A DNA stretch of 64,000 nt from Streptomyces sp. NBC_00582 (GTDB lineage: Bacteria > Actinomycetota > Actinomycetes > Streptomycetales > Streptomycetaceae), in assembly GCF_036345155.1 (NCBI RefSeq), contig NZ_CP107772.1:4774001-4838000 (forward strand), given 5' to 3'. Below, one piece after another: positions 27,536-36,032 of the stretch. The position numbers and the translations under genes were made by a program. Below the pieces are notes generated by a model, which searched no databases, was not told the origin of the DNA, and worked only from the letters and a program-made list of their open reading frames with translations. Position 1 is the first letter of the stretch. Every line of letters starts with the position of its first letter.

Positions 27536-28738
27536 TCAATGCGCCGGTTTGAGCGGGAGCAGGGCGCTGATGCGGAATCCTCCGCCCGGACGCGGGCCCG
27601 CGTCCAGCGTGCCGCCGACCATCCCCACCCGCTCCCGCATACCGATCAGGCCGTGGCCCTGCCCGTCGGCGCCGCCCTCCTCGTACAGCTCGTGCGGGGC
27701 GCCCTTGCCGTCGTCCTCGACGAGCAGTCCGAGACCGTCGTCGAAGTACACCAGCCGAACGCTCGCCCCCGTGTTCGGTCCGCCGTGCTTGCGCGTGTTC
27801 GTCAGCGCCTCCTGCACGATCCGGTACGCGGTGAGCTCGACGCCGCTCGGCAGCGGCCGCGGGGTGCCCTCGATCTTGAAGTCGACCGGCAGGCCCGAGC
27901 CGCGGCACTGCTGCACGAGGTCCTCGATCTGCTCCACGTCCGGCTGCGGAACGTACTCGCCGCCCTCCTGGTGCTCCCCGGTACGCAGCACCCCCAGCAG
28001 GCGGCGCATCTCGGCGAGCGCCTGCCGGCCGGTGGAGGAGATCGTCTCCAGGGCCTTCTTCGCCTGGTCGGGCGCGGCGTCGAGGACGTACGCGGCGCCG
28101 TCGGCCTGGACCACCATCACCGACACGTTGTGCGCGACGACGTCGTGCAGCTCCCGGGCGATCCGGGCGCGCTCGGCGGCGACCGCGACCTTGGCCTGCG
28201 CCTCGCGCTCCTTCTCCAGGCGGGCGTTGCGCTCCTCCAGCTCCGCGAAGTACGCGCGCCGGGTGCGGATCGAGTCGCCGAGCACCCAGGCCAGGGCGAA
28301 CGGCACGGTCTGGAAGACGATGACCGCGACCTGGCCCGGCACGCTCGCGTGCGGGTGCGGCCAGCGCAGCTGCGCCAGGGTGGCCGCGCCCAGGGCCATG
28401 ACCAGGGCGAGCCGGGAGGACCAGCGGGCACCGGTGGCGGCGACCGTGTAGACGATCACCAGCAGGGCGAAGTCGGCGGCCGTGACCCCGACGTTCAGCA
28501 CGAGCTGGGCCAGGCCGAGCACGGCGGCCAGAACCAGCATCTTCTCGGGCATGAGCCGACGCAGCGCGATGACCAGGCACAGCAGGAAGACGACCGGCAC
28601 GAGCAGCGCCGTGGAGTCGGTGCCGCCCCGGTCCTGACCCGCGGTTCCGGCAGCCGCGGTGATCCCGAACAGGACGACGGCCCAGAAGCCGTCCACCCCG
28701 GTCGGGTGTCTGCGGAGGAAGTCATAGAGGCGCTGCAC
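27536..28738 (-). CDS. Sensor histidine kinase, NarL-partner type
   Basis: This 400-residue kinase has about five to six N-terminal membrane segments and no large extracellular domain. A coiled linker (ELEERNARLEKEREAQ) follows. The HisKA_3 dimerisation domain has the phosphorylated His in RELHDVVAHNVSVM, and the ATPase domain has YRIVQEALTNTRKH, VEDDGKGA and GLIGMRERV. It starts at GTG 28738. It should phosphorylate the response regulator encoded downstream. With so little outside the membrane, it probably senses an envelope signal. Confidence 0.93.
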   Translation of the reverse strand: MQRLYDFLRRHPTGVDGFWAVVLFGITAAAGTAGQDRGGTDSTALLVPVVFLLCLVIALRRLMPEKMLVLAAVLGLAQLVLNVGVTAADFALLVIVYTVAATGARWSSRLALVMALGAATLAQLRWPHPHASVPGQVAVIVFQTVPFALAWVLGDSIRTRRAYFAELEERNARLEKEREAQAKVAVAAERARIARELHDVVAHNVSVMVVQADGAAYVLDAAPDQAKKALETISSTGRQALAEMRRLLGVLRTGEHQEGGEYVPQPDVEQIEDLVQQCRGSGLPVDFKIEGTPRPLPSGVELTAYRIVQEALTNTRKHGGPNTGASVRLVYFDDGLGLLVEDDGKGAPHELYEEGGADGQGHGLIGMRERVGMVGGTLDAGPRPGGGFRISALLPLKPAH

Positions 28739-28856
28739 GTAACCCAGCGTAGGGAAGCGCCGCGCGTGCGGGGGTCAGCCGAAGGGCCGATCCGCTCCCG
28801 GCGCGCATACTCCGCAAGGTGGAGGCTGTGATCACCTGTACGCCTAGTCTGACCGG

Positions 28857-29870
28857 ATGACGTACGAAGTGAGCGGCTCCGGCGCCTCGGGCGGCTGCGG
28901 CGAACCACGGGGGTGGCGGGCGGCGGCCGAGGCCGCGCTGTACGGCACGGCCGGCTTCTACCGCCGCCCCGAGGGCCCCGCGGGCCACTTCCGTACGTCC
29001 GTGCACGCCTCGCCCCTCTTCGCCCGGGCCGTCGCCCGGCTGCTGTGCCGGGTCGACGAGGCGCTGGGCCGGCCCGAGCGGCTCGACTTCGTCGACATGG
29101 CCGCCGGCCGGGGCGAACTCGTCACCGGCGTGCTCGCCGCGCTCCCCGCCGAGGTGGCGGCCCGCACGCGCGCGTACGCCGTCGAGTTCGCCGACCGCCC
29201 GCGCGGACTCGACGCCCGGATCGAGTGGCGGGCGGAGCTCCCGAACGACGTCACCGGCCTGCTGTTCGCCAACGAGTGGCTCGACAACGTGCCCGTGGAG
29301 GTGGCCGAGGTGGACTCCGCGGGCGTGCCCCGGCTGGTCCTCGTACGACCGGACGGCACCGAGCGGCTCGGGGAGCCGGTGTCCGGCGCGGAGGCGGAGT
29401 GGCTGGCGCGCTGGTGGCCGCTGCCGGACGAGCCGGGGCTGCGGGCGGAGATCGGGCTGCCCCGGGACACGGCCTGGGCGTCCGCCGTCGCGTCCCTCGC
29501 GCGCGGGCTCGCGGTGGCCGTGGACTACGCCCACACGGCGGCCGCCCGCCCCCCGTTCGGCACGCTCACCGGCTTCCGCGAGGGCCGCGAGACGGCACCG
29601 GTGCCGGACGGCTCGTGCGACATCACGGCGCACGTGGCCCTGGACGCGTGCGCCCTGCCCGGCGGGCGCCTGCTCACCCAGCGGGCCGCCCTGCGCGCCC
29701 TGGGCGTCGAGGGCGCGCGCCCCCCGCTCGCCCTCGCGTCCACGGACCCCGCCGCCTACGTCCGCGCCCTCGCGTCCGCCGGGGAGGCCGCCGAACTCAC
29801 CGCGCCGGGCGGACTCGGCGACTTCGGCTGGCTGCTCCAGCCGGTCGCAATTGCCGACCCGCTCCTGTGA
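28857..29870 (+). CDS. MidA/NDUFAF7-type SAM-dependent methyltransferase
   Basis: This 337-residue protein fits the DUF185/MidA family. It has [20 protein letters not shown] near residue 40, a SAM-binding [21 protein letters not shown] and AVDYAH, the last typical of the family's DYG-like site. In mitochondria, NDUFAF7 of this family dimethylates an arginine of NDUFS2, the NuoD homologue. Here the gene faces a nuoD gene 16 bp away. The link is strong circumstantial support for a NuoD arginine methyltransferase. The N-terminal 20 residues are a less conserved addition. Confidence 0.85.
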   Translation: MTYEVSGSGASGGCGEPRGWRAAAEAALYGTAGFYRRPEGPAGHFRTSVHASPLFARAVARLLCRVDEALGRPERLDFVDMAAGRGELVTGVLAALPAEVAARTRAYAVEFADRPRGLDARIEWRAELPNDVTGLLFANEWLDNVPVEVAEVDSAGVPRLVLVRPDGTERLGEPVSGAEAEWLARWWPLPDEPGLRAEIGLPRDTAWASAVASLARGLAVAVDYAHTAAARPPFGTLTGFREGRETAPVPDGSCDITAHVALDACALPGGRLLTQRAALRALGVEGARPPLALASTDPAAYVRALASAGEAAELTAPGGLGDFGWLLQPVAIADPLL

Positions 29871-29886
29871 GCAGGACGTGTGAGCC

Positions 29887-31038
29887 CTACTTGTCGATGT
29901 CCCCGACCACGAAGAACATCGACCCCAGGATGGCCACCATGTCCGCGACCAGGGTGCCGGGCAGCAGCTCGGTGAGGGCCTGGATGTTGTTGTAGGAGGC
30001 CGAGCGCAGCTTCAGGCGGTACGGCGTCTTCTCGCCCTTGCTGACGAGGTAGTAGCCGTTGATGCCGAGGGGGTTCTCGGTCCACGCGTACGTGTGTCCC
30101 TCGGGCGCCTTGAGGACCTTGGGCAGCCGCTGGTTGATCGGGCCGGGCGGCAGCTCGGCGAGCCGGTCCAGGCAGGCGTCCGCGAGGTCGAGCGCGTTGT
30201 GGGTCTGCGCGAGCAGGCACTCGAAGCGGGCGAGACAGTCGCCCTCGTCGCGCGTCACGACCTTCAGGACGTCCTGGAGCTCCCCGTAGGCGAGATACGG
30301 CTCGTCGCGACGCAGGTCGAAGTCGACGCCCGAGGCGCGCGCGATCGGCCCGCTCACGCCGTACGCGTGCACGGCCTCCGGCGAGAGCACGCCCACCGCG
30401 CGCGTGCGCCCCCGGAAGATCTCGTTGCCGAGGACGAGGTCGTCGAAGACGTCCATGCGGGAGCGGACGGCGGCGACGGCGCCCCGCGCGCGGGACGTCC
30501 AGCCGGCCGGCAGGTCCTCCTTGAGGCCGCCGACCCGGTTGAACATGTAGTGCATCCGCCCGCCGGAGACCTCCTCCATGACGTTCTGCAGCACCTCGCG
30601 CTCACGGAACGCGTAGAAGACCGGCGTGATGCCGCCCAGCTCCAGCGGGTACGAGCCCAGGAACATCAGGTGGTTCAGCACCCGGTTCAGCTCGGCGAGC
30701 AGGGTGCGCGTCCACACCGCGCGTCCGGGGACCTCCATGCCGAGCATCCGCTCCACCGCGAGGACCACGCCCAGCTCGTTCGAGAACGCCGACAGCCAGT
30801 CGTGGCGGTTGGCCAGCATGACGATCTGGCGGTAGTCGCGCGCCTCGAACAGCTTCTCGGCGCCGCGGTGCATATAGCCGATCACCGGCTCGGCGTGCCG
30901 GATGCGCTCGCCGTCCAGCACCAGCTTCAGCCGCAGCACACCGTGCGTGGAGGGATGCTGGGGGCCGATGTTGAGCACCATGTCGGTGCTCTCCGCGGCG
31001 CCGCCGATCCCGACCGTGGTCTCCGTCGTAGGAGTCAT
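29887..31038 (-). CDS. nuoD: Orphan NuoD-like NADH dehydrogenase subunit
   Basis: This 383-residue protein is the 49-kDa (NuoD/NDUFS2) type: [51 protein letters not shown] and the C-terminal [14 protein letters not shown]. No other complex I gene lies in the window. The four cysteines that [NiFe] hydrogenases use are absent, as expected for NuoD. The arginine of HRGAEK (R58) aligns with the residue that NDUFAF7 methylates in NDUFS2. Whether it replaces the main NuoD or has its own role is open. Confidence 0.92.
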   Translation of the reverse strand: MTPTTETTVGIGGAAESTDMVLNIGPQHPSTHGVLRLKLVLDGERIRHAEPVIGYMHRGAEKLFEARDYRQIVMLANRHDWLSAFSNELGVVLAVERMLGMEVPGRAVWTRTLLAELNRVLNHLMFLGSYPLELGGITPVFYAFREREVLQNVMEEVSGGRMHYMFNRVGGLKEDLPAGWTSRARGAVAAVRSRMDVFDDLVLGNEIFRGRTRAVGVLSPEAVHAYGVSGPIARASGVDFDLRRDEPYLAYGELQDVLKVVTRDEGDCLARFECLLAQTHNALDLADACLDRLAELPPGPINQRLPKVLKAPEGHTYAWTENPLGINGYYLVSKGEKTPYRLKLRSASYNNIQALTELLPGTLVADMVAILGSMFFVVGDIDK

Positions 31039-31070
31039 GGCACCCAGTCTCCCCTACGTACGCTGGCGGT

Positions 31071-31595
31071 ATGGAGACGGGGAGCCCAGGGGGCGCCAGG
31101 ACGACCGAGGCCGGACCGCAGACGACCGGGGCCGGTCCGCAGTGGACCGGGCTGCCGCCGGGGCTGCTGCGGATGCGACGGCTGCTGCTGTCGGTGTGGC
31201 TCGGGCTCGCGGCCGTCGCCGTGGGGCTGGTGCTCGGCCTGTGCGTCGGCCCGGCGTGGGCCGCGTTCGCGCTGCTGCCGCTCGCCGGCATCGGCTGGGG
31301 CTGGGTGCTCCTCGGCCGCAACTGGCGGTCCTGGCGGTACACCGAGCGCGCCGACGACCTGCTGATCAGCAGGGGTGTGCTGTGGCGTGAGGAGACCGTC
31401 GTACCGTACGGGCGCATGCAACTCGTCGAGGTGACCTCCGGGCCCGTCGAACGGCACTTCGGGCTCGCCAGCGTCCAGCTCCACACCGCGGCCGCCGCCA
31501 CCGACGCGACCATCCCCGGTCTCGACCCGGCCGAGGCGGAACGGCTGCGCGACCGGCTCACCGAGCTCGGCGAGGCCCGATCGGCGGGCCTGTGA
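31071..31595 (+). CDS. PH-domain (DUF304/YdbS-like) membrane protein
   Basis: This 174-residue protein has a disordered N terminus, two membrane helices (about residues 40-85) and a bacterial PH domain with YTERADDLLISRGVLWREETVVPYGRMQLVEVTSGPVERHFGL. This is the layout of YdbS-type proteins, which occur as pairs with YdbT. Its stop overlaps the start of the partner gene (GTGA). In Bacillus such a pair has been linked to tolerance of certain bacteriocins. Here the role is unknown. Confidence 0.88.
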   Translation: METGSPGGARTTEAGPQTTGAGPQWTGLPPGLLRMRRLLLSVWLGLAAVAVGLVLGLCVGPAWAAFALLPLAGIGWGWVLLGRNWRSWRYTERADDLLISRGVLWREETVVPYGRMQLVEVTSGPVERHFGLASVQLHTAAAATDATIPGLDPAEAERLRDRLTELGEARSAGL

Positions 31596-32953
31596 CGGCC
31601 CCGGGCGTCGAGGACGGCGTCCCCGGGACGGCGGACCTCACCGGGGCGACCGCGCGCCCGGCGGTGGCCGAGCAGCGGCTGCACCCCGTCACCCCGTTCC
31701 GGCGCGCCTGGGCCCCGGTCGCGGTGCTCGTCGGCTGGGCGGTGCACGACCCCCACCAGGCGCAGGAGCAGCTCACCCGGCTGACCACGACGACCCTGCT
31801 GATCGCCCTCGCCGTCCTCGTCCCGGCGTCGGCCGCGTACGGCTTCCTGAGCTGGTGGTTCACCCACTTCGCGGTGACCGACGGCGAACTGCGCATCCGC
31901 ACCGGCCTGTTGTTCCGGCGCACCGCGCACATCCGTCTCGAACGCATCCAGGCGATCGACGTCACCCAGCCGCTGCTGGCCCGCATCGCGGGCGTGGCGA
32001 AACTGCGGCTCGACGTCGTGGGCGCCGAGAAGAAGGACGAACTCGCCTTCCTGGGCGAGGACCAGGCACGCGCGTTGCGGGCCGAACTGCTCGCGCGGGC
32101 GGCCGGTTTCGCCCCCGGGACGGCGCACGAGGTGGGCGAGGCGCCGGCGCGCGAACTGCTGCGCGTACCGGCGCGCGAACTGGTGATCGCGCTGGTGCTG
32201 ACCGGCTCCGCCTGGGGTGCCGTCGCCGCCGCCCTGGTCGTCCCGCCCGTCCTGTGGCTGGTCACCCACAGCGTGGTGACGGTCCTCGCGACCGGTCTGC
32301 CGCTGCTCGGCGCCGCGGGCGCGCGCAGCGCCGGGCGGTTCGTCGGCGAGTACGACTGGACGGTCGCCGAGTCCCCGGACGGACTGCGCATCGACCGGGG
32401 GCTGCTGGACCGGACGCACGAGACGGTGCCGCCGGGGCGGGTGCAGACGGTGCGGATCGTGCAGCCGCCGCTGTGGCGGCGCCGCGACTGGGTGCGCGTC
32501 GAGCTGGACGTGGCGGGCTCGGCGAACTCCGTGCTCGTGCCGGTCGCCCCGCGCGCGGTCGCGGAGGCCGTCGTCGCGCGCGTGCTGCCCGGGGTGACCG
32601 TCCCGGCGGCGGCCGGGCTCGCCCGCCCGCCGCGCCGGGCCGGGTGGTGTCTGCCGCTGTGGTGGCGGGGCCACGGCATCGCCGTCACCGACGCGGTGTT
32701 CGCCACCCGGCGCGGACTGCTCCACCGCCGCCTGGAGCTCGTGCCCCACGCCAAGGTCCAGAGCGTACGGCTGACGCAGGGCCCCTGGCAGCGCCTGTGG
32801 CACCTCGCCGCGGTCCATGTGGACACGGGGGCCGACAAGACCGTCACGGCCCGTCTGAGGGACGCTCAGGAGGCCGCCGAACTGCTCCGCTCGCAGGCCG
32901 AGCGCTCCCGCACCGGCCGCCGCGACGCCCGGCCCGATCGCTGGATGGCGTGA
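31592..32953 (+). CDS. PH-domain (DUF304/YdbT-like) membrane protein
   Basis: This 453-residue protein repeats the PH-domain core three times (FAVTDGELRIRTGLLFRRTAHIRLERIQAIDV, then EYDWTVAESPDGLRIDRGLLDR, then GIAVTDAVFATRRGLLHRRLELVPHAKVQSV). Pairs of membrane helices separate the copies, matching YdbT. It overlaps and follows the YdbS-like gene. The short C-terminal tail is basic and runs into a TGACGG-rich repeat at the stop codon. Confidence 0.88.
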   Translation: MTAPGVEDGVPGTADLTGATARPAVAEQRLHPVTPFRRAWAPVAVLVGWAVHDPHQAQEQLTRLTTTTLLIALAVLVPASAAYGFLSWWFTHFAVTDGELRIRTGLLFRRTAHIRLERIQAIDVTQPLLARIAGVAKLRLDVVGAEKKDELAFLGEDQARALRAELLARAAGFAPGTAHEVGEAPARELLRVPARELVIALVLTGSAWGAVAAALVVPPVLWLVTHSVVTVLATGLPLLGAAGARSAGRFVGEYDWTVAESPDGLRIDRGLLDRTHETVPPGRVQTVRIVQPPLWRRRDWVRVELDVAGSANSVLVPVAPRAVAEAVVARVLPGVTVPAAAGLARPPRRAGWCLPLWWRGHGIAVTDAVFATRRGLLHRRLELVPHAKVQSVRLTQGPWQRLWHLAAVHVDTGADKTVTARLRDAQEAAELLRSQAERSRTGRRDARPDRWMA

Positions 32954-33018
32954 CGGCTGGACGGCATGACGGCTGGACGGGGTGACGGGGTGACGGGGTG
33001 ACGGCTGGATGGCGTGAC
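32942..33018. repeat. Imperfect TGACGG/TGGACGG short repeats
   Basis: About 75 bp around the YdbT-like stop codon consist of variants of TGACGGCTGGACGG and TGACGGGG. The last three codons and the stop are part of the array. It ends before the hairpin at 33042. No function is evident, and slippage is the likely origin. Confidence 0.8.
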
Positions 33019-33041
33019 CGCACGGCCGGCCGGAACGCCGA

Positions 33042-33086
33042 AGGGCCGTGCGGCTGCCGTCCGGTGGACGACGGCCGCACGGCCCT
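33042..33086. terminator. Bidirectional terminator hairpin
   Basis: Exact 13-bp arms AGGGCCGTGCGGC (33042-33054) and GCCGCACGGCCCT (33074-33086) flank a 19-base loop between two convergent genes. There is no T-run, as is common in Streptomyces. Confidence 0.75.
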
Positions 33087-33101
33087 CGGGGTGACCGCCG
33101 G

Positions 33102-34574
33102 TCAGGACACCGCGCTGCGCAGTCCCTGGAGGTCGATCACCTCGGTCTCGTCGTGCGCGGTCAGGTCGATCACCTGGCCGACCCCGCGCGCCTCCTCGCC
33201 GGCCGGCTTGAACTCCGCCTCCGCCTCGGCCTTGTGCAGCGCGAGCGCCTCCTGCCCGACGACGTCGGCGAGGTCCTCGTTCTGCACCGCGGCCAGGGCG
33301 TGGGGCGCCGCGCTCTTCGTACCGAAGAAGTCGAAGCCGCCCTCGACCGCGGGACGCCGTACCGGCTGGGCGGCGGGTACGACGGCCACGGCGGTCGGCA
33401 CGGTGAAGTGCCCGGAGGGCCGCTGCACGGGACCGGCGGGCCGCGGGACGAGCGCGGAACCGGAACCGGCACGTTCGGACGCGGCCGACGAGGCGGTGGC
33501 ACGCTCGGGGACGGCGGGAGCCTTCTCCGAGACGACGGCAGCCTTCTCGGAGGCGGCGGGGGCCTTCTCGGAGACGACCGGAGCCTCCTCGGAGGCGGCG
33601 GGAGCCTTCTCGGGAACGGCGGGTGCCTTCCCGGAGACGACCGGAGCCTTCCCTGCGCCGGCGGGAGCCTTCCCGGTGCCGTTCCCCGGCGGTTCCGGAG
33701 TGGGCTCCTGCGTCCGGCTCTCGTCGGTCTCTTCGGCCGTGAGGGGGGCGGCCGCGCGCGCGTGCTCGCCGGCCGCCTCGGGCTGCCCCTCGGCCTCGTC
33801 CTCCTGGGCAGCCTCCTCGTCGGCACCGGCCTTCCCGGACGGAACCTTCGCGGGCTCCTCCTCGCCGGAGTCGTCGCCGTCGGCGACGGGGACCGGCGCG
33901 GCGTCCGGGTCGAGCTTCACCAGCGCCTTCCGCGCCCGCGCGTACAGCTCCGAGCCCTCCGGGGAGAAGGCCGCCGGGGCCTTGGTCTCCTCGTCGGCCG
34001 TGTCGGCGGCATCGGCGGTTTCGGCACCCTCGGCGGTCTCGACGGCCTTCGTGTCGGGGTCCGTCTCGCGCTCCTCCGGCACGCGCGCGGCAGGCAGCGC
34101 GTGCGGCTCCGGATCGGCCGTGGTCTCTATCTCGAGCAGCCGGCGGCCCTCCAGGGCGCTCGCCCGCTCGGTCTCGGCGGTGGCGTAGCGGCGCAGCAGG
34201 GCGGCGTGCTCGTTGCGCAGGCCGGCCAGTTCGGTGCGCTTGGCCCGCAGGCGCTGCTCCAGCTTGCCGCGCAGTTCACGCGATTCGTCGAGGTCGGTCT
34301 CCAGCTCGGCGACCCGTTCCTCGAAGCGCCACTCGTCGCTCGCACGCGCGCGCGTGAGGTCGGCGACCTGTTTGCCGGCGTGCATGTCCCAGCGCCGCAG
34401 GACGGCTGCCCCGACGACCGCGGTGGCCGCGGCGACGGCGGCGACGACACGGAGCACGGCGGGGTCCGAGAACACCCAGGGACCGAAGGCGCAGATGAGG
34501 GAGACGCCTGCGATCGCCGAGGGAGGCAACAGCCTGTGCAGTGGCGGGGAATGGCGGTGACGTCCACGTGGCAT
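33102..34574 (-). CDS. Membrane-anchored coiled-coil protein with low-complexity repeats
   Basis: This 490-residue protein is of unknown function. After MPRGRHRHSPPLHR come two hydrophobic helices (about 18-60). A charged coiled coil follows (roughly 70-150, heptads such as ERVAELETDLDESRELRGKLEQRL), then an acidic Ala/Glu-rich region. A run of eight-residue repeats of the type APVVSEKAP or APAVPEKA spans about residues 310-360. The conserved-looking end is GGFDFFGTKSAAPHALAAVQNEDLADVVGQEAL. I chose ATG 34574 over longer options because the membrane segment then sits near the start. A cell-envelope or scaffold role is only a guess. Confidence 0.8.
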   Translation of the reverse strand: MPRGRHRHSPPLHRLLPPSAIAGVSLICAFGPWVFSDPAVLRVVAAVAAATAVVGAAVLRRWDMHAGKQVADLTRARASDEWRFEERVAELETDLDESRELRGKLEQRLRAKRTELAGLRNEHAALLRRYATAETERASALEGRRLLEIETTADPEPHALPAARVPEERETDPDTKAVETAEGAETADAADTADEETKAPAAFSPEGSELYARARKALVKLDPDAAPVPVADGDDSGEEEPAKVPSGKAGADEEAAQEDEAEGQPEAAGEHARAAAPLTAEETDESRTQEPTPEPPGNGTGKAPAGAGKAPVVSGKAPAVPEKAPAASEEAPVVSEKAPAASEKAAVVSEKAPAVPERATASSAASERAGSGSALVPRPAGPVQRPSGHFTVPTAVAVVPAAQPVRRPAVEGGFDFFGTKSAAPHALAAVQNEDLADVVGQEALALHKAEAEAEFKPAGEEARGVGQVIDLTAHDETEVIDLQGLRSAVS

Positions 34575-34677
34575 GGCCAGAAACTTACCGCGCGTAGGCG
34601 AATGTTGGCGCCCCGCCCCGTAAAAACACAGCCATACCGAAGCCTTCACAGGCCGCGGAAGGACGCGGAAATCAAGA

Positions 34678-35796
34678 TCAATTACTTAGCCGCCCACTGA
34701 GCCACTCCAGGGTCGGCGGGATCTCCCGGCGCCAGGTGTTGAAGTTGTGGCCGCCGCTTTCGAGGATGATCGACGAGATCCGGGTCCGGTCCGTGGCCTT
34801 CGCCAGGTCTATGAAGTTCAGCGTGGCCTTGTAGTTGGATTCTCCAACTTTGCTGCTGGTGACGAGGAGGGAGGTGTCCGGAGCGGAACGATTCTTCAGG
34901 AACCAGCGCAGATCGGCCTCCTTGCGCAGGGTCTCGTCGCCGTGGAACAGGTCGCCCGTCGTCGGATCGGTCGGCGCCTTGTAGTACGCCGACAGGCCCG
35001 CACCCGCCGCGTACACCTCCGGGTGGTGCATCGCGAGCTTCAGGGCGCAGTAACCACCCGTGGAGTCCCCGACGATCCCCCAGCTCCCGGGCTTCTTCCC
35101 GACCCGGTAGTGGGCCGCCACGGCGTCCGGCAGGTCCTTGGCGAAGAACGACTCGGTCTGCGGCCCGCCCGGCACGTCCACGCACTCCGTGTCCCGCGGC
35201 GGAGCCACCGTCGGCCGCAGCATCACCAGGATCATCGGCTGCATCCGCCCCGCCTCGACGAGCCGCCGCGCGGTACGCGGATAGTGCAGCTTGTCGACGA
35301 GGGCCTCCGCGGTCCCCGGGTAGCCCGTGAGGACGACGGCCGCGGGGAACGTGCGCGTGCGGTTCTTCGCGGCGAAGTACTCCGGCGGCAGGTACACGTA
35401 CGCGGGCGTGTCGATGTGCGTCGTCCGGCCGGCGAGGACCACCTTCTGGATCTGCCCGCCGAAGTCCGGCCGCCCGCCGCCCCCTTCCACCCGCCGGGTG
35501 TCCACCACCCGCAGCGGACCGCCCGCGGCGCCGTTCGCGTGGTCGACGACCACACCCGGCTCCGTCTCCCGGCCGAGCAGGTCCGCCCAACTGGCGTAGA
35601 AGCCGAAGGCCTGATTGGCGGACAGCCCCACGGACACGAAGAGGGCCAGTTGTGTGCACAGCAGCAGCCCGACCCGGCCGCCGACGGCCCGCCAGGAGCG
35701 CTTCGCCAGCCGCGGCCACCACCACACCGTGCCCGCGAAGAGCATTAAGGCGAACACGACGGACAACAGCAGCACGGTGTTGCTCGTGAGACCCAT
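34678..35796 (-). CDS. Membrane-anchored esterase (esterase D/mycolyltransferase-like)
   Basis: This 372-residue protein has an N-terminal membrane helix, a second helix near residue 50 and an extracellular alpha/beta-hydrolase of the PF00756 type. The features are YVYLPPEYF, the nucleophile motif GDSTGG, and GGHNFNTW with the catalytic His. ATG 35796 places the first membrane helix directly at the N terminus. It is divergent from the MprF-like gene, and the two share a 236-bp control region. It may hydrolyse or transfer acyl groups at the envelope; the substrate is unknown. Confidence 0.88.
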   Translation of the reverse strand: MGLTSNTVLLLSVVFALMLFAGTVWWWPRLAKRSWRAVGGRVGLLLCTQLALFVSVGLSANQAFGFYASWADLLGRETEPGVVVDHANGAAGGPLRVVDTRRVEGGGGRPDFGGQIQKVVLAGRTTHIDTPAYVYLPPEYFAAKNRTRTFPAAVVLTGYPGTAEALVDKLHYPRTARRLVEAGRMQPMILVMLRPTVAPPRDTECVDVPGGPQTESFFAKDLPDAVAAHYRVGKKPGSWGIVGDSTGGYCALKLAMHHPEVYAAGAGLSAYYKAPTDPTTGDLFHGDETLRKEADLRWFLKNRSAPDTSLLVTSSKVGESNYKATLNFIDLAKATDRTRISSIILESGGHNFNTWRREIPPTLEWLSGRLSN

Positions 35797-35992
35797 ACAG
35801 CGGATTCCTGCCTGCTCGGTGGCCCGGGCGCACAGCCGTTCCCCCGACTCCTTCGCGAGGGCTTGTCCCGGACTTTCCTTGGCCTTTTCAGCGGCTTTGA
35901 AGAGAGGAGTGAACCTCTCTCCCCGAGACACCGTCCTAGAGGGCGCAATGTCGCCGGATGCCCGAATCGGGTCCGGATCCAAGGTCTCTCGC

Positions 35993-36017
35993 GGAACTAC
36001 GGGATGCGATGTCTGTC
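35993..36017 (+). promoter_or_regulatory. Candidate ECF sigma-E-type promoter
   Basis: GGAACT at 35993-35998 and GTC at 36015-36017 lie 16 bp apart, in the style of envelope-stress ECF promoters of Streptomyces. Transcription would begin around 36023, just before the ATG at 36033, which supports that start for the MprF-like gene. This is a pattern match by eye. Confidence 0.4.
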
Positions 36018-36032
36018 AGGGAAGATGGGGAA

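Noticed and set aside
26787..28738. Two-component system as cluster-specific regulator
   Set aside because: It converges on the cluster regulator and, by remembered synteny, belongs to the conserved chromosome. A role in the cluster is possible but not supported by sequence.
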